Source: Nocardioides daejeonensis (GTDB taxonomy: Bacteria > Actinomycetota > Actinomycetes > Propionibacteriales > Nocardioidaceae). Taken from it: 64,000 nucleotides of DNA. Under the pieces are notes generated by a model. The model was given only the letters and a program-made list of their open reading frames with translations, did not search any database and was not told the DNA's origin. Position 1 is the stretch's first letter; the number at the start of each line of letters is the position of its first letter. This document shows, piece by piece, positions 35,365 through 44,563 of the stretch. The position numbers and the translations under genes were made by a program. Location: assembly GCF_003194585.1 (NCBI RefSeq), contig NZ_QHKZ01000001.1:496001-560000 (forward strand). Reading direction: 5' to 3'.

Positions 35365-37929
35365 ATGGCGACCCGTACGTCTTCCCCGCCGGGGTCGCGG
35401 AGTTCGAGCACGTCCCGAGGCAAGGGATCCGGCTCGAGCACCCGATCACGGAGTACCTCCAAGAAAACCGCGTCCAAGGCTGCGCCCAAGAAGGCAGCGG
35501 CCCGGTCGACGTCCAAGCCGCGCCCGGCGCCCCGCGCCGTACGCAACGGGCCGGGGCCAGTGGCCCGGCTCTTCCTCGGCATCGGACGCGCGCTGGTGGC
35601 GATCTGGATGGGCATCGCCCACGGCCTCGGGACGCTGGCACGCTCCCTGGGCAACGGGGCGCGGGAGATCGACCCGGAGCAGCGTCGCGACGGCGCCGGA
35701 CTCTTCCTGTGCGGACTCGCGGTCGTAGTGGCCGCCTCCATCTGGTGGCGACTGCCGGGCGGTGTCATGGACGGTGTGCGCACCGCGGTCGCCGGCTCGG
35801 TGGGCAAGCTCGCCTGGTTCGTGCCGATGGTGCTGGTCTACGTGGGGTGGCGCAACATGCGCGACCCGGAGCGCAACGGGCCCGCGGGTCGCCAGGTGAT
35901 CGGCTGGGCAGCGCTCTGCTTCGGTGTGCTCGGCATCGTGCACATCGCCAACGGCAGCCCGCGGCCGCAGATGAGCGACACCGAGCAGCTGCAGCAGGCC
36001 GGCGGTGCCGTCGGTTTCGTCATCTCCAGCCTCCTGCTCGACCTGCTGCGCACCCCCTACGTCGTGGTTCCGGTGCTCGCCCTGGTCGCCCTCTTCGGCG
36101 TGCTGATCATCACCGCCACGCCCGTCTACCAGATCCCGGCCCGGCTCGCCGACCTCCGGGACCGCCTGCTCGGCCACGACGCGGAGGACGAGGACGGCGC
36201 GCCGCGGGCACGTCGCGGCCGTCGCAACCTGGACGACATCGACCCCGACCTGGGCGATCCGGCGTACGACTCCGCACTGGTCGCGGACGAGGAGAAGCCC
36301 GCCAAGCGTGGGCGCAAGAAGGCCGAGCCTGTCGAGGAGGCCGACATCCTCGATCTGCTCGACCCGCCCACGGTCGAGGTGGAGCAGGAGAAGGTCGACC
36401 TGGAGCCGCCGCCGCACGCGCAGCTGCCTGAGCGCGTCGAGCAGCTCGCGCTCTCCGGCGACATCGCCTACTCGCTGCCGACCAGCGATCTGCTCAAGCC
36501 GGGCTCCGCACCGAAGAAGACCTCGCCGGCCAACGACGCGGTCGTCGACCGGCTCACCCAGGTGCTCGACGAGTTCAACATCGACGCCCAGGTCACCGGC
36601 TACACCCGGGGACCGACGGTCACCCGCTACGAGGTCGAGCTCGGCCCCGGCGTCAAGGTCGAGAAGATCACCAACATCCAGAAGAACATCGCGTACGCCG
36701 TGGCGTCCGCCGACGTGCGGATCCTCAGCCCGATCCCCGGGAAGTCCGCGGTCGGGGTGGAGATCCCCAACGCCGACAAGGAGATCGTCTCGCTCGGCGA
36801 CGTGCTCCGCTCCAACGCGGCGCGCAACAACCACCACCCGATGGTCGTCGGCCTCGGCAAGGACGTCGAGGGCGGGTTCGTCGTGGCGAACCTGGCCAAG
36901 ATGCCGCATCTGCTGGTCGCTGGTGCGACCGGCTCCGGCAAGTCGTCGTTCATCAACTCGATGATCACCTCGCTGCTGATGCGTTCGACGCCCGACGAGG
37001 TGCGGATGATCATGGTCGACCCCAAGCGGGTCGAGCTCAACGCCTACGAGGGCATCCCGCACCTCATCACGCCGATCATCACCAACCCGAAGAAGGCCGC
37101 CGAGGCGTTGCAGTGGGTCGTGCGCGAGATGGACATGCGCTACGACGACCTGGCCAACTTCGGGTTCCGCCACGTCGACGACTTCAACAAGGCCGTGCGG
37201 GCAGGCAGCGTCGAGGTGCCGCTCGGCAGCGAGCGCGTGCTCACGCCGTACCCCTACCTGCTGGTGGTGGTGGACGAGCTCGCCGACCTGATGATGGTCG
37301 CCCCGCGTGACGTGGAGGACGCGGTCGTCCGCATCACCCAGCTTGCGCGTGCTGCCGGCATCCACTTGGTGCTGGCCACCCAGCGGCCGTCGGTCGACGT
37401 CGTCACCGGTCTGATCAAGGCGAACGTGCCGTCGCGACTGGCGTTCGCCACCTCCTCGCTCTCCGACAGCCGAGTCATCCTCGACCAGCCGGGAGCCGAG
37501 AAGCTGGTCGGTCAGGGTGACGGCCTCTTCCTGCCGATGGGGGAGAGCAAGCCGATCCGCGTGCAGGGCTCGTGGGTCACCGAGGCCGAGATCGCTGCGG
37601 TGGTGCTGGGCTGCAAGACGCAGCTCGAGCCGACGTACGTCGAGGAGGTCACCGCGGGCGTCGCCGCCAAGCGGGAGCTCGACGACGACATCGGCGACGA
37701 CCTCGAGCTGGTCATCCAGGCGGTCGAGCTGGTGGTGAACTCGCAGTTCGGCTCCACCTCGATGCTGCAGCGCAAGCTGCGCGTCGGCTTCGCGAAGGCG
37801 GGCCGCCTGATGGACATCATGGAGAGCCGCGGTGTCGTCGGACCCAGCGAGGGTTCGAAGGCGCGCGATGTGTTGATCAAGCCCGACGAACTGGACAGTG
37901 TCCTGGCGACCTTGCAGGGGGAGATGTGA
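35365..37929 (+). CDS. ftsK: DNA translocase FtsK/SpoIIIE
   Basis: 854 aa ATP-driven DNA pump at the division septum. A basic Ser/Lys-rich N-terminus (about 1-60) precedes four membrane helices (to about 255), then an acidic linker. The motor domain has P-loop GATGSGKSS (K526) and Walker B LLVVVDELADLMM. The C-terminal gamma winged helix (ELVVNSQFGSTSMLQRKLRVGFAKAGRLMDIMESRGVVGPSEGSKAR) reads KOPS-like polarity sequences. Its stop overlaps the GTG of the RodZ-like gene. The ftsK-rodZ-like-rimO-pgsA order is conserved in actinobacteria. Confidence 0.97.
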   Translation: MATRTSSPPGSRSSSTSRGKGSGSSTRSRSTSKKTASKAAPKKAAARSTSKPRPAPRAVRNGPGPVARLFLGIGRALVAIWMGIAHGLGTLARSLGNGAREIDPEQRRDGAGLFLCGLAVVVAASIWWRLPGGVMDGVRTAVAGSVGKLAWFVPMVLVYVGWRNMRDPERNGPAGRQVIGWAALCFGVLGIVHIANGSPRPQMSDTEQLQQAGGAVGFVISSLLLDLLRTPYVVVPVLALVALFGVLIITATPVYQIPARLADLRDRLLGHDAEDEDGAPRARRGRRNLDDIDPDLGDPAYDSALVADEEKPAKRGRKKAEPVEEADILDLLDPPTVEVEQEKVDLEPPPHAQLPERVEQLALSGDIAYSLPTSDLLKPGSAPKKTSPANDAVVDRLTQVLDEFNIDAQVTGYTRGPTVTRYEVELGPGVKVEKITNIQKNIAYAVASADVRILSPIPGKSAVGVEIPNADKEIVSLGDVLRSNAARNNHHPMVVGLGKDVEGGFVVANLAKMPHLLVAGATGSGKSSFINSMITSLLMRSTPDEVRMIMVDPKRVELNAYEGIPHLITPIITNPKKAAEALQWVVREMDMRYDDLANFGFRHVDDFNKAVRAGSVEVPLGSERVLTPYPYLLVVVDELADLMMVAPRDVEDAVVRITQLARAAGIHLVLATQRPSVDVVTGLIKANVPSRLAFATSSLSDSRVILDQPGAEKLVGQGDGLFLPMGESKPIRVQGSWVTEAEIAAVVLGCKTQLEPTYVEEVTAGVAAKRELDDDIGDDLELVIQAVELVVNSQFGSTSMLQRKLRVGFAKAGRLMDIMESRGVVGPSEGSKARDVLIKPDELDSVLATLQGEM

Positions 37930-39665
37930 GCACCACCGAGCAGCTCGACGTACCCACTCAGGAGACGGTGGAGGTACGCCGCAACGCAGGCCTCGCCGCG
38001 CTCGTCGGCGCGCTCGCCTCAGCCGTGGCGATCGCCTGGCTCGGCCGAGCGGCCCAGTCCGGAGCACTGCTGGACTGGCTGGTCGTCGGTGCGATGGCAC
38101 TGTTGGCCGGAGGCTGGCTGTATGCGTTCGTCGACGCCCGGACCCCGCTGCTGGTCGCCGACGGCCATGGCGTCCGGGTCCGGCTCGGCCGCGCCTGGCA
38201 GGGGCTGCCTTGGCGGGCGCTCGAAGGCGTGCAGCACACACCGCGTGACGCCTGGTGGCGTGACGGCCGCCTGGTGCTGCAGCCGGTCGACGTCGACCAC
38301 GTGCTGGGTGAGGCTGACCCCGGGGTGCGTCGCCGTGCCTGGCTGAACACCCGGATCCACGGTGCGCCCCTGGCAGTGCCGTTGGGGATGGCGACCCGCG
38401 TCGTCGGCGATCAGAGCGATGACCTGACGGTCGCGCTGCGCCGTCTCGCCCAGGGGGCCACCGCCGTCACCGAGCCCGCCGCCGAGCAGTCGGAGGACCA
38501 CCTCGCGACGGAGACGGCCGAGGTCGAGACGACGGCGCTGTCGTTCACCGACCTTCCGGTTCCGGAGGTCGCCGAGGATGCCGTCACCGAGGTCGCTCCC
38601 GGCGTGGAGCCGCGCGAGGAGTCGGCACTCGAGGGTGTCGCGATGCGCGCTCGTCGGCGGATCGCCCGCGTGGTCGAGCTGCGCCGGGCTGTCGCGGAGC
38701 GGCGCGAGGAGCAGGCCGACGGTCACGAGGTCGAGCCGGAGACGGCGGCACCGGTGGCCGGCGTCGAGCCGGTGCGTCCGCTGGTGACGGCGCGTCGCAG
38801 CGAGGTGCGCCAGCAGGTGGAGACGGTCGACACCGCACCGCTGCAGGGGCGCGAGCTCCGCCGGGACGGCCGGGTCAGCCTCGTCGAGGAGGCCGTCGAG
38901 CCGGTTCCGGTCGAGGAGCTGACACCGCTGGAGGTCGCCGAGGAGGAGCCGCTGCCGCGTCCCGACCCGGTGATCGGCCCGCTGCTGGCGCGCGCCCGCG
39001 AGCGGATCGGCCTGTCGGTCGACGCCCTCGCCGAGCGCACCCGGATCCGGCCGCACGTCATCGAGGCGATCGAGATCGACGACTTCGTGCCCTGTGGCGG
39101 CGACTTCTACGCCCGCGGCCACCTGCGCACGCTCGCCCGGATCCTCGGGCTGGAGGCGGGGCCGCTCGTCAAGGTCTACGACGAGCGCTACGCCGACGCG
39201 CCCATCAACGCCCGCAAGGTCTTCGAGGCCGAGCTCGCCACCGGCACCGGCGGCATCCGAGCGGTTCGGGGCGGCCCGAACTGGTCGGTCGTCGTCGCCG
39301 CGGTGATGGCCGTGGTGCTTGCGTGGTCGGTCGCCAAGCTCGCCATGGACGACAAGCCCGAGCCCGAGGGTGTGATGTCGCTGAGCCAGGGCTCCGGCGG
39401 CCCCAACGGCGCCGAGCAGAAGGCCTCGCGGGTCACGATCAAGCTCACCGCGACGAGCGCCAGCGAGGTCGAGGTACGCAACGCTCGTGGCAAGGTGATC
39501 TTCTCCGACTCCCTGGAGACGGGGGCCATCCACCGGATCGACGTCGTGCCTCCGGTCAAGGTGCACGCCACCGACGGCGGTGCGGTCCAGGTCGAGATCG
39601 ACAACGTGCCGCAGGGCACGGTCGGCAAGCCGGGGCAGCAGGCGACCAAGAAGTTCGCCCGCTGA
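37926..39665 (+). CDS. RodZ-like HTH membrane protein with an N-terminal PH-like extension
   Basis: 579 aa from GTG 37926, overlapping the ftsK stop by 4 bp; the longer open frame is a shadow inside ftsK. Residues 20-65 are a membrane helix pair, followed by a compact domain (LLVADGHGVRVRLGRAWQGLPWRALEGVQHTP) that looks like a bacterial PH module. A long acidic low-complexity region runs to about 350. Then come HTH_25 (LLARARERIGLSVDALAERTRIRPHVIEAIEIDDF), a membrane helix (WSVVVAAVMAVVLAWSVAKL), and an outer DUF4115-type beta domain (ASRVTIKLTATSASEVEVRNARGKVIF). The C-terminal half is standard RodZ; the N-terminal ~200 residues are an addition. Probably a cytoskeleton or division-associated membrane protein. 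Confidence 0.88.
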   Translation: MSTTEQLDVPTQETVEVRRNAGLAALVGALASAVAIAWLGRAAQSGALLDWLVVGAMALLAGGWLYAFVDARTPLLVADGHGVRVRLGRAWQGLPWRALEGVQHTPRDAWWRDGRLVLQPVDVDHVLGEADPGVRRRAWLNTRIHGAPLAVPLGMATRVVGDQSDDLTVALRRLAQGATAVTEPAAEQSEDHLATETAEVETTALSFTDLPVPEVAEDAVTEVAPGVEPREESALEGVAMRARRRIARVVELRRAVAERREEQADGHEVEPETAAPVAGVEPVRPLVTARRSEVRQQVETVDTAPLQGRELRRDGRVSLVEEAVEPVPVEELTPLEVAEEEPLPRPDPVIGPLLARARERIGLSVDALAERTRIRPHVIEAIEIDDFVPCGGDFYARGHLRTLARILGLEAGPLVKVYDERYADAPINARKVFEAELATGTGGIRAVRGGPNWSVVVAAVMAVVLAWSVAKLAMDDKPEPEGVMSLSQGSGGPNGAEQKASRVTIKLTATSASEVEVRNARGKVIFSDSLETGAIHRIDVVPPVKVHATDGGAVQVEIDNVPQGTVGKPGQQATKKFAR

Positions 39666-39688
39666 CCTGTCCGTGCCTCTGGGCTTCC

Positions 39689-39712
39689 GGCCCGAAGCGC
39701 CGGTTCGGGGCC
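39689..39712 (+). terminator. Weak hairpin between the RodZ-like gene and rimO
   Basis: GGCCCGAA pairs with TTCGGG-CC across a 7-nt loop, with one bulged G. It could attenuate read-through into rimO, but its stem is short. Confidence 0.4.
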
Positions 39713-39737
39713 TGACACGGCATACTTCCCAGTAGCC

Positions 39738-41213
39738 ATGACGACTTCACAGACCACGCAGCCCCAGGACCTCGTGTCCGTGGCGATGGTGACCCTCGGT
39801 TGTGCCCGTAACGAGGTCGACTCCGAGGAGCTGGCGGGGCGTCTTGCCGCCGACGGCTTCCGGCTGGTCGACGACCCGGAGGACGCGGACACCGTCGTCG
39901 TCAACACCTGCGGCTTCGTGGAGTCGGCGAAGAAGGACTCGGTCGACACCCTGCTCGAAGCTGCCGACCTGAAGGAGTCGGGCCGGCCACAGGCGGTCGT
40001 GGCGGTCGGGTGCATGGCGGAGCGCTACGGCAAGGACCTCGCCGAGTCCCTGCCCGAGGCCGACGCGGTGCTCGGCTTCGACGACTACCCCGACATCGCC
40101 GACAAGCTGCGGGCGATCCTCGCCGGGGAGCGTCCGCACCCGCACACGCCGCGCGACCGGCGCAAGCTGCTGCCGATCTCGCCGACCGACCGCGACGCCA
40201 GCCGGCTCAGCGTGCCCGGGCACCTCGAGGTGGCCTCGACCGACGACCTGGGCTCCCACGCCCCGGCCTCCGGGCCCCGCGCCGTACGCCGCCGTCTGGG
40301 TTCGGGGCCGACGGCTCCTCTCAAGCTGGCCAGCGGCTGCGACCGGCGGTGCACCTTCTGCGCGATCCCCGCGTTCCGCGGCGCGTTCGTCAGCCGGCGT
40401 CCTTCGGACGTCCTGCAGGAGGCCCGGTGGCTGGCCACCGAGGGTGTTCGCGAGGTCTTCCTGGTGAGTGAGAACTCGACCTCCTACGGCAAGGACCTGG
40501 GCGACCTCCGACTGCTCGAGACGTTGCTGCCCGAGCTCGCCGCCATCGACGGAATCGACCGGGTGCGGGTCTCCTACCTGCAGCCCGCCGAGACCCGGCC
40601 CGGTCTGATCCAGGCGATCGCGCAGACGCCGGGTGTGGTTCCCTACTTCGACCTCTCGTTCCAGCACGCCAGCGCTACGGTGCTGCGCCGGATGAAGCGC
40701 TTCGGCGATCCGGAGAGCTTCCTTGCGCTGCTGGCGCAGATCCGTGCACTGCGGCCCGAGGCCGGGATCCGCTCGAACGTCATCGTCGGCTTCCCCGGCG
40801 AGACCGCGGAGGAGTTCCAGGCACTCTGCGACTTCCTGGTCGCGGCGCGCCTCGACGTCACCGGTGTCTTCGGCTACTCCGACGAGGACGGCACGGAGGC
40901 GGAGCGGCTCGACGGCAAGCTCGATCCGGAGCTGGTCGCGGAGCGGGCTGCACTGGTGACCGACCTCGTCGAGCAGCTCAACACGCAGCGGGCCGAAGAG
41001 CGTCTCGGCGAGCAGGTCAACGTCTTGGTCGAGGCGATCGAGGACGGCCTTGTCGAGGGTCGCGCGGAGCATCAGGGCCCGGAGGTCGACGGCACCACCG
41101 AGCTCGTCGGCGCGCTCGAGGGAGTGCGCGTCGGCGACATCGTCACCGCAACGGTCACCGAGACCCAGGGCGTGGACCTCGTCGCCGCTGTCGCGGGGGA
41201 GGAGCGGGCGTGA
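39738..41213 (+). CDS. rimO: Ribosomal protein S12 methylthiotransferase RimO
   Basis: 491 aa. Radical SAM enzyme adding a methylthio group to the conserved aspartate of ribosomal protein S12. The N-terminal UPF0004 domain has the three [4Fe-4S] cysteines in [22 protein letters not shown] and [10 protein letters not shown]. The radical SAM motif CDRRCTFC is at C201, C205 and C208, and the TRAM domain is at the C-terminus (about 420-490). [11 protein letters not shown] rather than a MiaB-type start supports RimO. Its stop overlaps the pgsA GTG. Confidence 0.95.
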   Translation: MTTSQTTQPQDLVSVAMVTLGCARNEVDSEELAGRLAADGFRLVDDPEDADTVVVNTCGFVESAKKDSVDTLLEAADLKESGRPQAVVAVGCMAERYGKDLAESLPEADAVLGFDDYPDIADKLRAILAGERPHPHTPRDRRKLLPISPTDRDASRLSVPGHLEVASTDDLGSHAPASGPRAVRRRLGSGPTAPLKLASGCDRRCTFCAIPAFRGAFVSRRPSDVLQEARWLATEGVREVFLVSENSTSYGKDLGDLRLLETLLPELAAIDGIDRVRVSYLQPAETRPGLIQAIAQTPGVVPYFDLSFQHASATVLRRMKRFGDPESFLALLAQIRALRPEAGIRSNVIVGFPGETAEEFQALCDFLVAARLDVTGVFGYSDEDGTEAERLDGKLDPELVAERAALVTDLVEQLNTQRAEERLGEQVNVLVEAIEDGLVEGRAEHQGPEVDGTTELVGALEGVRVGDIVTATVTETQGVDLVAAVAGEERA

Positions 41214-41815
41214 GCGAGACGGCCAAGGCCAGCAACTGGAATCTGCCCAACGCGCTGACCACCCTGCGGATCCTGATGGTCCCGCTCTTCGGCTGGGCGC
41301 TGCTGCACGACGGTGGCGACTCGATCACCTGGCGTACCTTCGCCTGGGCGCTCTTCGCACTGGCCATGATCACCGACAAGATCGACGGTGACATCGCCCG
41401 GTCGCGCAACCTGGTCACGGACTTCGGCAAGATCGCCGATCCGATCGCAGACAAGGCGATCACCGGGATGGCCTTCATCGGGCTCTCGGTCGTCGGCGAC
41501 GTCTGGTGGTGGGTCACGATCCTGGTCCTGGTGCGCGAGTGGAGCGTGACACTGCTGCGTCTGTCGATCATGAAGAACGTGGTCATGGCAGCCGCGCAGA
41601 GCGGGAAGATCAAGACCGCCCTTCAGGGAGTCGCACTGGCCGGCCTCTGCCTGCCCCTGCGCCAGGTCGACGGCTGGATGGACGTGCCCGGTGAGGTGCT
41701 CTTCTACCTCAGCCAGGCGTTGCTGGCCGGTGCCGTCGCCATGACGGTCTGGTCCGGCTACGAGTTCTTCCGCGACGCATGGCGCCAGCGCGCCGCGCTC
41801 AGCAGGACCTCCTGA
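41210..41815 (+). CDS. pgsA: CDP-diacylglycerol-glycerol-3-phosphate 3-phosphatidyltransferase
   Basis: 201-aa membrane enzyme making phosphatidylglycerol phosphate. The CDP-alcohol phosphotransferase motif is [27 protein letters not shown], keeping DG-x2-AR-x8-G-x3-D-x3-D. About five membrane helices. The start is GTG 41210, overlapping the rimO stop. In mycobacteria pgsA3 stands directly before clgR; here two secreted-enzyme genes separate them. Confidence 0.94.
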   Translation: MSETAKASNWNLPNALTTLRILMVPLFGWALLHDGGDSITWRTFAWALFALAMITDKIDGDIARSRNLVTDFGKIADPIADKAITGMAFIGLSVVGDVWWWVTILVLVREWSVTLLRLSIMKNVVMAAAQSGKIKTALQGVALAGLCLPLRQVDGWMDVPGEVLFYLSQALLAGAVAMTVWSGYEFFRDAWRQRAALSRTS

Positions 41816-41835
41816 GCCGGCGCCCGACACGGCAG

Positions 41836-41851
41836 TGTGAACGAGATCACT
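41836..41851. promoter_or_regulatory. CRP/GlxR-like site upstream of the 5'-nucleotidase gene
   Basis: TGTGAACGAGATCACT matches TGTGA-N6-TCACA at 9 of 10 defined positions. Its centre is about 61 bp before the transcription start predicted from the -10 box at 41893, the classical class I activation distance. It also forms part of a larger imperfect hairpin to 41869. Confidence 0.5.
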
Positions 41852-41892
41852 TCGTGACCTTCGTTCACCTCCCCAGCCCGGCCATCACTGGT

Positions 41893-41898
41893 TAGGGT
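41893..41898 (+). promoter_or_regulatory. -10 box for the 5'-nucleotidase transcript
   Basis: TAGGGT, giving a predicted start near 41905 and so a leader of about 205 nt before the ATG at 42110. A single GTTCACC (41863-41869) just upstream resembles a half PHO box, but no proper direct repeat is present. Confidence 0.45.
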
Positions 41899-41904
41899 GC
41901 TGGG

Positions 41905-42109
41905 CATCCTGACGACAGATCTTCGCCCCTCGGGGGCCACGGACGGCGAATTGCGATTCGCGGCTTTCTGCTGTCGTAAACCTTCTCTTCACCCGCTGCT
42001 CATGCGCGTGGCGATCACTGCACACCCGGACGGTGTGTCGTGACGGTCTGCACGTCAGGTGTTCCTGCAACAAGTTCGACGGGTACGGGCAAGGAGTAAC
42101 GGAAAAGAC
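41905..42109 (+). other. Long structured 5' leader of the 5'-nucleotidase mRNA
   Basis: Unusually long for this window, where most leaders are absent. It contains a perfect 6-bp hairpin with a TGCG loop at 41946-41961, another (CACACC/GGTGTG, loop CGGAC) at 42021-42037, and a GC-rich one at 41925-41937. It ends in an AAGGAG ribosome binding site about 13 nt before the start. No known riboswitch consensus was recognised. Confidence 0.4.
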
Positions 42110-44383
42110 ATGACACGCATGCATAAGAGCGCAGCAGTGGGGGCTGCGGCGGCGTTGGTGATGGGGGGCCTGGCGGCGCTGTCGACAGGAGCTGCTCAGG
42201 CGGCACCGGACGATGTGATCCAGGTGCAGATCCTCGCCACCAACGACTTCCACGGCCGAATCCTCCCCAACGGCACCAACGAGTCCGGGGCCGCAGTGAT
42301 CTCGGGAGCAGTCAAGGAGCTGGAGACGGAGAACCCGAACACGGTGTTCGCCGCCGCTGGTGATCTCATCGGCGCCTCCACCTTCGAGTCGTTCATCAAC
42401 AAGGACAAGCCGACGATCGATGCGCTGAACGCGGCAGGCCTCGACGTCTCCGCGGTCGGCAACCACGAGTTCGACCAGGGCTACGACGACCTGATCAACC
42501 GCGTGATGGCGCCGTACGACGCCACGACCAACCCGCTCGGCGGCGCTGAGTGGGAGTACATCGGCGCCAACGTGAAGAAGAAGGCGGACGGTACCCAGGC
42601 CGACGGCCTCGAGGCGTCGTGGATGCAGACCTTCACCGAGGACGGCAAGAGCGTCGACGTCGGCTTCGTCGGCGCGGTCACCGAGCACCTCGACGAGCTG
42701 GTCTCCCCGGCCGGCATCGCCGACATCGAGGCAGCCGACATCGTCTCCTCGGTCAACGAGGAGGCAGCCAGCCTCAAGGAGGACGGTGCTGAGCTCGTCG
42801 TCCTCCTGGTGCACGAGGGGGCGTCGACCACCGACCTCGCCGACACCACCGACCCGGACTCCGACTTCGGCAAGATCGTCAACGGCGTCAGCGACGACAT
42901 CGGTGCCATCGTCTCCGGGCACACGCACCTTGCCTACAACCACACGGTGGACGGCATGCCGGTGGTCTCGGCGGGCCAGTACGGGGTGAACCTCAACCAG
43001 TTGGTCTTCGACATCGACTCCGCGACCGGCGACGTCTCCGTGGTGAGCCAGGAGATCCTCCCGCTCATGAACAAGGAGGTCGTGGACGGCAAGGACGTGT
43101 GGTCGGCCAACTACCCGGCCGACCCGGCCGTGCAGTCCATCGTCGACGCGGCCAAGGCCGACGCCGACGTGAAGGGCGCGGTGAAGATCGGCGAGATCGC
43201 AGGTCCCTTCAAGCGCGCCCGGATGAGCGACGGAAACACCGAGAACCGCGGTGGCGAGTCCACCCTCGGCAACATGGTGGCCGAGGTGCAGCGCGCCCAG
43301 ACGCCGGAGAACCTCGGCGGAGCCGAGATCGCGTTCATGAACCCCGGTGGTCTCCGGGCCGACATGACGGGCACGGCAGGCGACCTGACCTACAAGCAGG
43401 CAGCCAACGTGCAGCCCTTCGCCAACACCCTGGTGCGGATGGAGCTGACCGGCGCGCAGATCAAGGCCGCGCTGGAGCAGCAGTGGCAGCCCGAGGGAGC
43501 GGCTCGTCCGTTCCTGAAGCTGGGTGTCTCTGACGGGTTCGCCTACACCTACGACCCGACGGCCGCCACCGGCAAGCGGATCACCTCGATCACGCTCAAC
43601 GGCGAGAAGCTCAGCCCGACGGCGACGTACGGCGTCACGGTCAACTCCTTCCTCGCGAGCGGTGGCGACAACTTCGGTGCGTTCGCCGATGGAGCGAACA
43701 AGAAGGACACCGGTGTCACCGACCTGCAGGCGATGGTCGACTACATGGCGGCTGCCACGGAGCCGGTCGCACCGAGCTTCGCCCAGACGTCGGTCGGCGT
43801 CACGCTGGACAAGGCGGCCTACGCGCCGGGTGAGACCGCACAGGTCGACCTCAGCTCGCTGCGGATGACCGGCGTGGACGATGTCGTCGACGACGAGGTC
43901 ACCCTCGAGGTCGCGGGCGCCGAGCCGGTCACCGTCGAGGTCGACAACGCCATCGGCGACACGGTCGCCGACGAGAGCGGCAAGGCGACGGCGTCGCTGA
44001 CCGTTCCGGCGACGGCGGCGCGCGGCTCCCAGGTGACGGTCACCGTCACCGGAGCCACGACCGGCACCTCCGCCACCTTCGCCCTTCCGGTCGCGCCCAA
44101 GGTCGCCCCGAAGCTGAAGGTGACGGCGAAGCCCAAGAAGGTCAAGGCGAAGAAGACCAAGACCAAGGTCGTCGTCAAGGTCACCGCCGACGTCACCGCG
44201 ACTGGCAAGGTCGAGGTGAAGGCCCACGGCAAGACCTACAAGGGCAAGCTGAAGAACGGCAAGGTCACCATCAAGACCGGCAAGTTCAAGAAGACCGGCA
44301 AGCAGAAGGTGGTCGTGAAGTACCTCGGCGACGCCAACGTCAAGGCGGCGAAGAAGGTCATCAAGGTCAAGGTCAAGCGCTGA
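42110..44383 (+). CDS. Secreted 5'-nucleotidase/2',3'-cyclic phosphodiesterase family enzyme
   Basis: 757 aa from ATG 42110 (an ATG three codons later is also possible); the signal peptide ends near TGAAQA. Calcineurin-like metal motifs are ILATNDFHGRI, VGNHEFDQGYDD, LVHEG and SGHTHLAYN. The C-terminal nucleotidase domain has NRGGESTLGNMVAE and GGLRADMTG. After about residue 590 come an Ig-like module and then a lysine-rich terminal domain (about 85 residues) homologous to those of the downstream nuclease and the M4 protease. The enzyme would release phosphate and nucleosides from extracellular nucleotides. Confidence 0.93.
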   Translation: MTRMHKSAAVGAAAALVMGGLAALSTGAAQAAPDDVIQVQILATNDFHGRILPNGTNESGAAVISGAVKELETENPNTVFAAAGDLIGASTFESFINKDKPTIDALNAAGLDVSAVGNHEFDQGYDDLINRVMAPYDATTNPLGGAEWEYIGANVKKKADGTQADGLEASWMQTFTEDGKSVDVGFVGAVTEHLDELVSPAGIADIEAADIVSSVNEEAASLKEDGAELVVLLVHEGASTTDLADTTDPDSDFGKIVNGVSDDIGAIVSGHTHLAYNHTVDGMPVVSAGQYGVNLNQLVFDIDSATGDVSVVSQEILPLMNKEVVDGKDVWSANYPADPAVQSIVDAAKADADVKGAVKIGEIAGPFKRARMSDGNTENRGGESTLGNMVAEVQRAQTPENLGGAEIAFMNPGGLRADMTGTAGDLTYKQAANVQPFANTLVRMELTGAQIKAALEQQWQPEGAARPFLKLGVSDGFAYTYDPTAATGKRITSITLNGEKLSPTATYGVTVNSFLASGGDNFGAFADGANKKDTGVTDLQAMVDYMAAATEPVAPSFAQTSVGVTLDKAAYAPGETAQVDLSSLRMTGVDDVVDDEVTLEVAGAEPVTVEVDNAIGDTVADESGKATASLTVPATAARGSQVTVTVTGATTGTSATFALPVAPKVAPKLKVTAKPKKVKAKKTKTKVVVKVTADVTATGKVEVKAHGKTYKGKLKNGKVTIKTGKFKKTGKQKVVVKYLGDANVKAAKKVIKVKVKR

Positions 44384-44438
44384 ACCGGCCTTGACGCACC
44401 TGTCCTGATGCTCGGGCATCGAACCAGGTAGGACCCCG

Positions 44439-44478
44439 ACAGCAGGGGGTCGCCGCTCGGGAGGCGGCCCCCTGTTGT
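44439..44478 (+). terminator. Terminator after the 5'-nucleotidase gene
   Basis: A 16-bp stem with two G-T pairs (44439-44454 against 44463-44478), loop of 8 nt, 55 bp after the stop. A smaller 7-bp hairpin (44485-44502) follows. Confidence 0.75.
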
Positions 44479-44563
44479 CATCCCCTCGCACACCCGTGCG
44501 AGCGGCTCGGCCACCCCCGACCGGGAACGGCCGGACAACTCTCTCGGATCTCGGAGGAGACCC

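Noticed and set aside
35446..38241. 931-codon open frame on the minus strand
   Set aside because: Antisense of ftsK and the RodZ-like gene; no start signal or domain.
41852..41873. PHO box before the 5'-nucleotidase gene
   Set aside because: Only one GTTCACC (41863-41869) is clear; the expected 11-nt direct repeat is not present.
42081..42086. SigB-type -10 (GGGTAC) close to the 5'-nucleotidase start
   Set aside because: No GNNT is found 14-16 bp upstream, and the hexamer overlaps the region directly before the ribosome binding site.
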